DNA from: an uncultured Rikenellaceae bacterium | GTDB taxonomy: Bacteria; Bacteroidota; Bacteroidia; Bacteroidales; Rikenellaceae | Reading direction: 5' to 3' | Assembly (NCBI GenBank): GCA_947054185.1 | Contig: CAMRVW010000057.1 | Span: forward strand, 1-12,261 | DNA: 12,261 bases | Part shown: positions 6,976 through 12,261 of the stretch, piece by piece | Layout of the letters: each line of letters starts with the position of its first letter | How positions within the stretch are numbered: position 1 is the first letter of the stretch | The notes under the pieces: generated by a model | The model's input: only the letters and a program-made list of their open reading frames with translations | What the model was told of the DNA's origin: nothing | Databases searched by the model: none | Position numbers and translations under genes: made by a program

Positions 6976-7926
6976 ATGTTTGTTTTGTGTTCAGATGTAA
7001 CAATAGCCGGCTATCGATTTAGTGCCATCAATGCCGTGACTATCAATAGGTCAATATATGAGCTCGGCGCCACTGCCACCTTAAAAGTGCCGGTGACTGC
7101 TCTCTTAAGGCCCAAGAACAATCCTCCTGCAAAAATTAATGTGGCGCAAATGGTCAAGGTCGGTGATCCGGTGGAGATTAAGTTGGGTTATAACTGTGTT
7201 AGAACCGAATTTAAAGGCTATGTAAAACAAGTTAACCTCACCTCCCCCGTCGAAATAGAGTGCGAGGATGCTTTCTATTTGACTCGCTCTAAAAACATCA
7301 CCTTAAGCGGAACACAAACCCTCGAAGAGGTGCTTATGGCATGTGGACTTGATGTGGCTTTTGCCGAAAAGCTGACAATAAAAAATTTTGTTGCCAAAGA
7401 CACGTCAGTATCGACACTGTTGGGACGGCTGAAGACAGATTACGGACTTTGCATATTCTTTGACTTAGATGGAAGAGTTTGTGCCTGTCGCCCCTATGGT
7501 GTTGTAAGCGGCAAAAACGTCAAATACACTTTGCGAGGAAATGTTGTTAAGGATGACGACCTAAGATACCGCAGAAAAGAGGACAATAAGATATTCGTCA
7601 AGGCCGTGTGCTTCAAAAGAGACGGCAGCCGCATTGAAGCGACAAAGGGAAAGGACGGACGGTCTGTGACATTGTATTTTTACGATGTTGAAAACATGCA
7701 AGAGTTGGCGATGTTGGCCGGCCAGGAACTCGAACGACGCAACTATGACGGTTACGACGGCTCGATAACGACATTTCTCGCCCCTGCGGTCGCCCCAACC
7801 GACACGGCCATCATCACCGATCCCGTCTATGGCGAGCGCGACGGATCCTATTATGTCGAGGCGGTCGAGGTGACGTTCGGCACAAGCGGGGCGCGGCGGA
7901 AGGTCGACATCGGCATAAAAGTATGA
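6976..7926 (+). CDS. Baseplate hub protein (phage late control gpD-like)
   Basis: This 316-residue protein has the composition and order of gpD/gp27-type hubs, which form the ring between tail tube and spike. The N-terminal part is beta-rich (CSDVTIAGYRFSAINAVTIN, then EIKLGYNCVRTEFKGYVKQV at about residues 70-90, a typical field-point strand pair). The middle has the LxLLGxL-like segment VSTLLGRLKTDYGLCIFFDLDGRV (about 145-168), where hub proteins fetch a short interrupted domain. The C-terminal part DTAIITDPVYGERDGSYYVEAVEVTFG (about 277-303) resembles the usual hub ending. A strong SD-like GGAGGAGGTG lies just upstream, overlapping the end of the previous gene. It is directly followed by the spike gene, as in P2-like and Mu-like baseplates. 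Confidence 0.75.
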   Translation: MFVLCSDVTIAGYRFSAINAVTINRSIYELGATATLKVPVTALLRPKNNPPAKINVAQMVKVGDPVEIKLGYNCVRTEFKGYVKQVNLTSPVEIECEDAFYLTRSKNITLSGTQTLEEVLMACGLDVAFAEKLTIKNFVAKDTSVSTLLGRLKTDYGLCIFFDLDGRVCACRPYGVVSGKNVKYTLRGNVVKDDDLRYRRKEDNKIFVKAVCFKRDGSRIEATKGKDGRSVTLYFYDVENMQELAMLAGQELERRNYDGYDGSITTFLAPAVAPTDTAIITDPVYGERDGSYYVEAVEVTFGTSGARRKVDIGIKV

Positions 7927-7929
7927 TGT

Positions 7930-8574
7930 ATGGGAACAAGTAAAAATATAGATGAAGTGCGCCGTCGACTCTCGTTCATGATACGGTCTGCTTCGGCAGT
8001 TACTTTTTCGGCCAAGGTCGTCTCTGTCGACTCAAAAATGCGTACCTGTTCGGTTGATGACGATGGTGTAATCTATGACGATGTGTTGCTTTATGCTGTG
8101 GCTGACGATTCGCTTAAAGGGTTGACGGCATATCCGGCTGTCGGGAGTACCGTGCTTGTCTCGCGTATTGCCGGCAGCAATATGTTGTTTGTGGCGCTAT
8201 GTTCCCAAATAGACAAGATAGATGTTACAATAGGCGAAAAGTGCTCTGTTGAAATAGACGAACAAGGCGCCACATATACCAACGACAAAGTGTCGATATC
8301 TGTCAAAGACAACAAGGTTGAGATTGAGGCTGATGAGGTGGTGTTCAACGGAGGGAATAATGACGGAATGGTAATACATGGAAACCTTCAAGAAAAGCTA
8401 AATCAATTAACCGCATATTTAGGTGTCATGAATAAGGCAATTGAAGGTGGGTTTACCGCAATAGGGGCGGGCCCAAACGCAAACGGGCCTGCAGGACAAA
8501 GTTTCTATTCAGGTTTAATGTCCAGCCAGACACTCGATGTTGCATTGGATAAAAACACCAAACTGAAGCACTAA
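7930..8574 (+). CDS. Baseplate spike protein (gpV / Mu gp45-like)
   Basis: The 214-residue product begins with a helical lead (residues 1-25), then an OB-fold-like beta region FSAKVVSVDSKMRTCSVD to GSTVLVSRIAGSNMLFVALCSQIDKI (about 24-95). A repetitive stretch with IDVTIGEKCSVEIDEQ, ATYTNDKVSISVKDN and KVEIEADEVVFNGG (about 96-142) follows and looks like the beta-helix of a membrane-piercing spike. The C-terminus has a GAGPNANGPAG segment (about 178-188), resembling the ends of Mu gp45-like proteins in this host group. The protein should be a trimer plugged into the hub encoded upstream. No lysozyme domain is fused, in contrast to T4 gp5; cell-wall cutting at entry must come from another protein. 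Confidence 0.78.
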   Translation: MGTSKNIDEVRRRLSFMIRSASAVTFSAKVVSVDSKMRTCSVDDDGVIYDDVLLYAVADDSLKGLTAYPAVGSTVLVSRIAGSNMLFVALCSQIDKIDVTIGEKCSVEIDEQGATYTNDKVSISVKDNKVEIEADEVVFNGGNNDGMVIHGNLQEKLNQLTAYLGVMNKAIEGGFTAIGAGPNANGPAGQSFYSGLMSSQTLDVALDKNTKLKH

Positions 8575-8575
8575 A

Positions 8576-8881
8576 ATGCAGAGAGACATAAAATATACCT
8601 CCGATGGGGATATTGATATTTCTAATGGAGATATTAGCTATACCGAGAGTACGGCACAACATCAATACGACCTGCTTATGAGCTCGCCGGGTGACTATAA
8701 AGAACGTCCCGTGGTTGGAGTTGATGCCATTAAAAGCGTGAATGATAACGACAGTCTGTTCTTTCTTCGAACTGTACGCAAACAGATGCAGAGTGACGGC
8801 ATGACGGTAAGACGGGTGGCTTTTATTGATGGAGAATTAATAATTGATGCCGATTATGAAAACAGTAAAAACAACGAGTAA
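8576..8881 (+). CDS. Baseplate wedge protein, gpW/gp25-like
   Basis: The 101-residue protein shows the gp25 pattern: an N-terminal DIKYTSDGDIDISNGDISY, an AQHQYDLLMSSPGDYKERPVVGVD segment (about residues 28-51) and a C-terminal strand FIDGELIIDADYE. In T4, gp25 and in P2 gpW start sheath polymerisation and help hold the wedge together. The family match is by eye on the Q-x(n)-LL-x(2-3)-PGDYKE-x-P-x-x-G core. It lies one base after the spike stop and overlaps the next gene, keeping the V-W order of P2 and Mu. It lacks a membrane segment or signal. Confidence 0.7.
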   Translation: MQRDIKYTSDGDIDISNGDISYTESTAQHQYDLLMSSPGDYKERPVVGVDAIKSVNDNDSLFFLRTVRKQMQSDGMTVRRVAFIDGELIIDADYENSKNNE

Positions 8882-9149
8882 TCAAACTGTCTTCGATCTT
8901 GCCGTTGAACATTACGGCACCATCGAGGCTGTCGGTGAAATAATGTCTCTCAATACATTGAAAAATGACCCGCAGGCATTGCTTGACGCAGACATCAACG
9001 AGGTCAATGTTTTTTATCCCGATATTGCTCTGCCTGCGGGCTTTGAAGTAATTATTGACGAAAACAGCTCTTATCGTCGCCCGAATATACTTAAAGAACT
9101 TGACGGACGAACCATAACAACATTTGATAATGGCAAGAACTATTTCTGA
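8856..9149 (+). CDS. LysM / tail protein X-like small baseplate protein
   Basis: From the ATG at 8856 the protein has 97 residues. Earlier starts at 8847 (ATG) and 8844 (TTG) add three or four residues and cannot be excluded; I chose 8856 because MKTVKTTSNQTVFDLAVEHYG then begins like gpX proteins (short basic lead, then Q-T-V-x-D-L-A). The segment TVFDLAVEHYGTIEAVGEIMSLN (about residues 10-32) and LPAGFEVIID (about 60-69) match the two ends of a LysM-like fold, as seen in P2 gpX and T4 gp53. These proteins clamp the baseplate or bind peptidoglycan. It overlaps the previous gene by 26 bases and the next by 20, which suggests close coupling. Confidence 0.65.
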   Translation: MKTVKTTSNQTVFDLAVEHYGTIEAVGEIMSLNTLKNDPQALLDADINEVNVFYPDIALPAGFEVIIDENSSYRRPNILKELDGRTITTFDNGKNYF

Positions 9150-9942
9150 AATACAAAAGACCATCGAGACCGACCTTAGAGGTCGCGGTCTCGCTTTGTC
9201 AACATCTTCAGTGGCGGAATGGCGTTTATGGAGTTTTGTCGTGGCCACTGCGATAAATGTTTTCGAAGTTATACTCGACCTGTTTACTAAAGAGGTGAAC
9301 GAACTCACCGACAGGTTAACCCCCGGAACGCTCCGTTGGTATGCTGCACAAGCCTTGCGTTTTCAAACGGGGCACAAACTTGAGTACGACTCTGCAACGG
9401 CAACACTTTATTATCCGACCGACGACCCGGCGGCCAGGGTGATTAAGGTGGTGGCCATTACCGAACTTGCAAACCATCTTATCATAAAAGTGGCAACGCA
9501 GACCGATAAAGGAGAAATAAAGCCTCTTTCCGAGACTGATTGCAACAACTTCATCTCATATATGGATGCCATAAAGTTCGCGGGGATTCAAATAGACGTT
9601 GTCTCGCAAAAGGCAGATAAATTGCGTTATGACATGGTCGTTTATCACGACCCGGCATATCCACCGTCAAGTGTCAGGAAGAATGTCGATGCGGCATTGG
9701 AGAAATATAAAACCGACATAGGATTCAGTGGAACCATATATCGCCAGCAACTTATCGATGCGGTGATGTCGGCCGAAGGAGTCGTCACTGTCGATGACAA
9801 AAGTATCAGTCGCGCAGGTGCCGCAGATAACGATATGTTTTCTGAGATCGGTGTGGCCGCAATGCTTGATGCCGGATATTTTGATTTCGACACCACGGGA
9901 AGCACCCTGACTCTCAAAACAATAAGTAATGCAGAGTTATGA
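9130..9942 (+). CDS. Baseplate wedge protein, gpJ-like
   Basis: This is a 270-residue protein if the ATG at 9130 is used (MARTISEIQKTIETDL); a TTG two codons earlier is less likely. It starts with a helical part containing WRLWSFVVATAINVFEVILDLF (about residues 30-51), has TPGTLRWYAAQALRFQTGHK (about 64-83), and carries a C-terminal region with AVMSAEGVVTVDD (about 210-222), all typical of shortened gpJ/Mu gp47-type proteins in Bacteroidota phages. Such proteins form the baseplate wedges that trigger sheath contraction. The length is shorter than P2 gpJ (about 300 residues) but the order W, X, J is kept. Its stop overlaps the next start in ATGA. Confidence 0.72.
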   Translation: MARTISEIQKTIETDLRGRGLALSTSSVAEWRLWSFVVATAINVFEVILDLFTKEVNELTDRLTPGTLRWYAAQALRFQTGHKLEYDSATATLYYPTDDPAARVIKVVAITELANHLIIKVATQTDKGEIKPLSETDCNNFISYMDAIKFAGIQIDVVSQKADKLRYDMVVYHDPAYPPSSVRKNVDAALEKYKTDIGFSGTIYRQQLIDAVMSAEGVVTVDDKSISRAGAADNDMFSEIGVAAMLDAGYFDFDTTGSTLTLKTISNAEL

Positions 9943-10424
9943 TAAAGATTAATTTCAATAACTTGGTGAAGCAATTACTGCCTTGGCACAAACGCAAGCC
10001 TGTAAGGTTAACGCTGCTCGGCGGTGCTTTGTCGCCACTCGCCACACTTTTTGCACGGTTTGACAGCTGGCGTGACGATGTGCGAAGGCGCATCAATATA
10101 TCTGCTCAGGTGGCAGTGCTCGAAGGTTATCTCAGACACAAATACGACAGTTCGGTCTCTCTTTATATCGAAACGTTCGATGATCGATTGATTGAAGTAT
10201 ATCTTGAGGCAGAAGGACTTGAAAACACCATGTCTGTTCCACTATCAGTCGATGACGGCTTCATTGAAATACCAATGTACGGAGAGGTGCGCGAAAAATT
10301 CGGCAATGTCGACTTTGTGGTGTATATCCCTGCTAATTTGGACTTGGAACAGATACGGGCAGAGATTGAACTTTACAGGCAAGCAGGTGTGAGATACAAA
10401 ATAATACAACGACAATATGAATAG
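9939..10424 (+). CDS. Baseplate protein in the gpI position, family uncertain
   Basis: The 161-residue protein has a basic, hydrophobic N-terminus (NLVKQLLPWHKRKPVRLTLLGGALSPLATLF, about residues 7-37), then a helical WRDDVRRRINISAQVAVLEGYLRHKYD (about 43-69) and a beta-rich C-terminal half ending in a helix IRAEIELYRQAGVRYKI. It sits where gpI (Mu gp48) is found, between gpJ and the fibre, but I do not see the gpI (DUF2313) signature. In Bacteroidales phages a similar LLP-W...LTLLGGALSPL protein recurs here, as I recall. A role joining wedge to fibre is likely by position. Its ATG overlaps the previous stop by four bases, and its TAG stop lies inside the first codons of the fibre gene. Confidence 0.65.
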   Translation: MIKINFNNLVKQLLPWHKRKPVRLTLLGGALSPLATLFARFDSWRDDVRRRINISAQVAVLEGYLRHKYDSSVSLYIETFDDRLIEVYLEAEGLENTMSVPLSVDDGFIEIPMYGEVREKFGNVDFVVYIPANLDLEQIRAEIELYRQAGVRYKIIQRQYE

Positions 10425-11970
10425 ACAGGTACAAGAGCCGGGCATAAGAAAATGGGCCGGCGATGATTTGATTGCTTTGCAGGCAGAGCCGCTAAAAGTG
10501 CTCGACTCATTCTTTGCCCGTTACGGGAATGCGGTCGTTTCCGGCTGTGAGGTGTTTGCAAATGAAAACGGCCAAACGTACAATATCTCTTCGGGGGTCG
10601 TATGCCTTTCAGGTATAGACCACGAAGGGAAAGAGTCGTTTAGGGTTGTTCCGTTTGCCGGTGTGGAAGAAGTAACATTTCCTGTTTATCTGACACTCGA
10701 ATATGAGACTCATCAGCGGCTTTATGCCGACAACCACTCTAAGCCGGTGAGTCATGACTATCGAGCTGTTGCATCATCTGTCAAGCCCGAAAACAAGCCC
10801 TTTATCGAGATTGATCAGACGGGGCCGAAGTACTTTATCGATGCCAAATCTTTAGCCGCAAACATCGAACAATTACGCGATAAGGCTAAGAAGTTACTTG
10901 CCAAACACGGCGGTGTCGTCGACGGTTCATTACTCTTCGCCCATGACGGGACGACTCCGACTGCAGGCCTTTTCAGCGAGACTCCGGGCCTGTTGGAGCT
11001 TTGCAAGACCGAAAGTGATGGAGCCAAAGAGATGCCGCTCATGACGGTGAATACCACAACGCAAACTATCGGGTTTCCCGGTAATGTAACCATGTCTCGC
11101 CGGTTCTCGGGTAATTTGAACACCCTTGCCACAGAGGGGATATATTATGCCAATGTCGCTGATGTATCGGCCGGCATGCCCGAAGGCTTCAATGAAAGCG
11201 AAGCAGTATCAATAGTTGTAACAAGAGTCTCTTCTGCCGACGGAGGATTGGTTAATCAAGTGATAACAGGGCTTAATAGAAGCTGTTTCAGACAGATAAA
11301 CAAAACACTCGGAGGGGAGGGCGTCGCATGGCATATATTTAATCTTGGAGACGGTATTGCCGATGGTCTTAAAGTAATAGATACTCGCTCCAGAAACGAA
11401 CCGCCAGATTATTATAGAGGGAGCAACGGCCGCATGGTTACGGCAGAATTTAAGCACAGTTCATCAATAGGGTTATCATCAATAGGGTTATCATCAATAT
11501 TTTCATCTTTCACAAGTCAAATAATGACTTTCTCTCCATGGATTGACAATACAGGAGGCAAGGTGTTTCAAATTGCCTTTTCGGGTAACACTAACGACAT
11601 GGCGGTCAGGTGCGGGTCAGGCTCTTCATGGGAAGATTGGACACTTCTTGTTAAAAAAGACAAATGTTGGGACTGGAGGGCAGCCACTGTAAACAATGAC
11701 AGAGGGACTATAGACTGGTGTTGCAGAAACGGTATATTGTTTTTCAGAGGCTCGATCACCCTTACCGGTAAAGTGAGCGCCACTCTTCTGACGTTAGACG
11801 GCTTTGACGGGTCTTTGATGAAGTACGACGGAATCATCCCTATTGTCGCTGACAACACGGGGAACATTGCATATATATACGCGTACCTTACCGCCGGAAG
11901 GAATTATTTTACTTTGAATCTTAACTCACTTTCGGGGGCTGAAGTAACAACATTTTTCATACCTCTTTAG
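10417..11970 (+). CDS. Tail fibre / receptor-binding protein with pyocin-knob-like region
   Basis: The 517-residue protein follows the baseplate genes, where host-binding fibres lie. The N-terminal part (1-130; GIRKWAGDDLIALQAEPLKVLDSFF) probably attaches to the baseplate. Residues about 140-165 are helical and charged (IEQLRDKAKKLLAKHGG). Residues about 228-310 (SGNLNTLATEGIYYANV, then VSIVVTRVSSADGGLVNQV and CFRQINKTLGGEGVAWHIFN) look like a pyocin-knob fold, a carbohydrate-binding module common in fibres. A second, similar stretch may be residues about 370-415, ending SWEDWTLLVKKDK. Between them is a serine-rich repeat (SSIGL, residues 349-361). The last ~100 residues form a beta-rich tip (FFRGSITLTGKVSATLLTLDGFDG). 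It overlaps the previous gene by eight bases. No chaperone gene follows. Confidence 0.82.
   Translation: MNRQVQEPGIRKWAGDDLIALQAEPLKVLDSFFARYGNAVVSGCEVFANENGQTYNISSGVVCLSGIDHEGKESFRVVPFAGVEEVTFPVYLTLEYETHQRLYADNHSKPVSHDYRAVASSVKPENKPFIEIDQTGPKYFIDAKSLAANIEQLRDKAKKLLAKHGGVVDGSLLFAHDGTTPTAGLFSETPGLLELCKTESDGAKEMPLMTVNTTTQTIGFPGNVTMSRRFSGNLNTLATEGIYYANVADVSAGMPEGFNESEAVSIVVTRVSSADGGLVNQVITGLNRSCFRQINKTLGGEGVAWHIFNLGDGIADGLKVIDTRSRNEPPDYYRGSNGRMVTAEFKHSSSIGLSSIGLSSIFSSFTSQIMTFSPWIDNTGGKVFQIAFSGNTNDMAVRCGSGSSWEDWTLLVKKDKCWDWRAATVNNDRGTIDWCCRNGILFFRGSITLTGKVSATLLTLDGFDGSLMKYDGIIPIVADNTGNIAYIYAYLTAGRNYFTLNLNSLSGAEVTTFFIPL
11461..11499 (+). repeat. 15-bp tandem repeat, 2.6 copies, within the fibre gene
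   Basis: The unit TCATCAATAGGGTTA occurs at 11461-11475 and 11476-11490, followed by nine matching bases at 11491-11499. The unit is five codons (SSIGL), so changes in copy number would alter fibre length without shifting the frame. It lies in the serine-rich linker after the knob-like region. Confidence 0.9.
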
Positions 11971-11988
11971 GGGGATAAAAAAGCCCCC
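11970..11988 (+). terminator. Short G5/C5 hairpin at the fibre stop codon
   Basis: GGGGG (11970-11974, its first G being the last base of the TAG stop) can pair with CCCCC (11984-11988) across the nine-base loop ATAAAAAAG. There is no T run after it on either strand, so a classic intrinsic terminator is not supported; it may help stop or protect the end of the message. Confidence 0.35.
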
Positions 11989-11992
11989 GGCT

Positions 11993-12108
11993 GTTAGCAA
12001 AGCATCTCACCTCAATTGCTAACACAAGTGCGCCTCTCAAGCACAACCGAGGACTGTCGTCTTTGGTCGCTTGAGAGGCGCACTAATTTTAGTTTTAAGG
12101 TGAGATGC
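11993..12108 (+). ncRNA. Highly structured non-coding block, candidate structured RNA
   Basis: There is no reading frame here. Four pairings are visible. A perfect 16-bp stem joins 12027-12042 (AGTGCGCCTCTCAAGC) to 12069-12084. Inside it, 12046-12054 pairs with 12059-12067 with two G-T wobbles and a TGTC loop. Around it, a perfect 11-bp stem joins 12002-12012 (GCATCTCACCT) to 12098-12108. A perfect 8-bp stem joins 11993-12000 (GTTAGCAA) to 12016-12023 and its loop contains the left arm of the 11-bp stem, so these two compete or form a pseudoknot. So much designed pairing in 116 bases exceeds what a terminator needs. The same repeats could act as DNA (protein binding or recombination). The strand of any transcript is unknown; plus is assumed from the operon. 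Confidence 0.45.
12027..12096 (+). terminator. Possible intrinsic terminator of the late operon
   Basis: The 16-bp stem (12027-12042 with 12069-12084) is followed by AATTTTAGTTTT, which has two T4 runs. Placed 56 bases after the last late gene, it could end late transcription. The T tract is interrupted and the stem is unusually long, so this is one reading of the same structure annotated as a candidate RNA. Confidence 0.45.
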
Positions 12109-12127
12109 GACAAAAGTAATAAATTTA
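12093..12127 (+). promoter_or_regulatory. Weak candidate Bacteroidota-type promoter before the methyltransferase
   Basis: TAAATTTA at 12120-12127 is one base off the Bacteroides -7 element TAnnTTTG, and TTTT at 12093-12096 is a poor match to the -33 TTTG at a plausible distance. A separate promoter is expected after a terminator-like structure, but the match is weak in AT-rich sequence. Confidence 0.22.
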
Positions 12128-12140
12128 CAGGAACTAAAAA

Positions 12141-12261
12141 ATGAAAACACCAATTTCGTATTATGGAGGCAAGCAAACGATGTTAAAACACATTCTGCCA
12201 CTCATTCCTCCACATAAGTTATACACTGAGGCTTTTTGCGGCGGTTGTGCTGTTCTATTTG
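12141..12261 (+). CDS. D12-class adenine-specific DNA methyltransferase (Dam-like), N-terminal part
   Basis: The first 40 codons are in the window and the gene continues past the right edge. MKTPISYYGGKQTMLKHILPLIPPHK is the usual beginning of D12-class N6-adenine methyltransferases, with YYGGK at residues 7-11 serving as the substrate-binding start. YTEAFCGGCAVLF (about residues 28-40) is the AdoMet-binding FxGx motif I, with Cys where Gly or Ala is more common. The enzyme methylates adenine in DNA, probably protecting phage DNA from host restriction or marking it. A-rich bases (ACTAAAAAATG) precede the start. It lies after the structured gap, so it is probably a separate transcription unit. 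Confidence 0.85.
   Translation, partial: MKTPISYYGGKQTMLKHILPLIPPHKLYTEAFCGGCAVLF

Noticed and set aside
8844..8855. TTG at 8844 or ATG at 8847 as start of the LysM/gpX-like gene
   Set aside because: Possible, but the ATG at 8856 gives the more typical N-terminus and a shorter overlap with the preceding gene.
10417..11970. A diversity-generating retroelement acting on the fibre gene
   Set aside because: I see no template repeat copying the fibre C-terminus downstream and no reverse transcriptase in the window; the only repeat is the short tandem one.
11993..12140. A retron-type RNA (outer 11-bp repeats like a1/a2 around a long hairpin)
   Set aside because: The layout is superficially similar, but there is no reverse transcriptase in the window; the next gene is a methyltransferase, and the msr-like part is too short to judge.
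1..12261. tRNA genes, CRISPR arrays or insertion sequences
   Set aside because: Almost all bases are covered by tightly packed late genes. I saw no cloverleaf, spaced direct repeats or transposase. The 170-base gap at 11971-12140 holds only the inverted repeats.

Overview
The window is a late-gene segment of a contractile-tailed phage or prophage (Mu-like/P2-like tail architecture) from a Bacteroidota host, most likely a gut Bacteroidales. The evidence is a DUF2586-type sheath protein, a DUF6046-type protein, A-rich sequence before several start codons, and a gene order typical of Bacteroidales Mu-like prophages. The host assignment rests on recognising these families, not on a search. All genes read left to right, mostly with overlapping or nearly abutting ends, as in one long late operon.

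Layout: 1-323 is the end of an unrecognised protein, possibly open to the left edge. 326-1647 looks like a lysis cassette: an M15-type zinc peptidase (endolysin), a small membrane-anchored coiled-coil protein, and a lipoprotein with a C-terminal membrane segment, the layout of a one-piece (unimolecular) spanin. A 67-residue orphan follows. 1855-6362 is the tail shaft: sheath, a probable tail tube gene broken by an in-frame TAG, a tail assembly chaperone made in two forms by -1 frameshifting, and the tape measure. 6366-10424 is the baseplate: DUF6046 protein, gpD-like hub, gpV/gp45-like spike, gpW/gp25-like wedge, LysM/gpX-like protein, gpJ-like wedge, and a protein in the gpI position. 10417-11970 is a tail fibre with a pyocin-knob-like region and a short in-frame tandem repeat. 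After a 170-base non-coding gap holding an elaborate set of inverted repeats, the window ends in the start of a D12-class adenine DNA methyltransferase.

Three points deserve most attention. First, the tail tube frame carries a single amber codon, although TAG is used as an ordinary stop four times elsewhere in the window. Second, there is a textbook A AAA AAG slippery site with both an upstream SD-like sequence and a downstream stem in the expected places. Third, the non-coding block at 11993-12108 has nested perfect inverted repeats (16 bp and 11 bp) plus a competing 8-bp stem; it could be a structured RNA, a terminator with extra structure, or a regulatory switch ahead of the methyltransferase.
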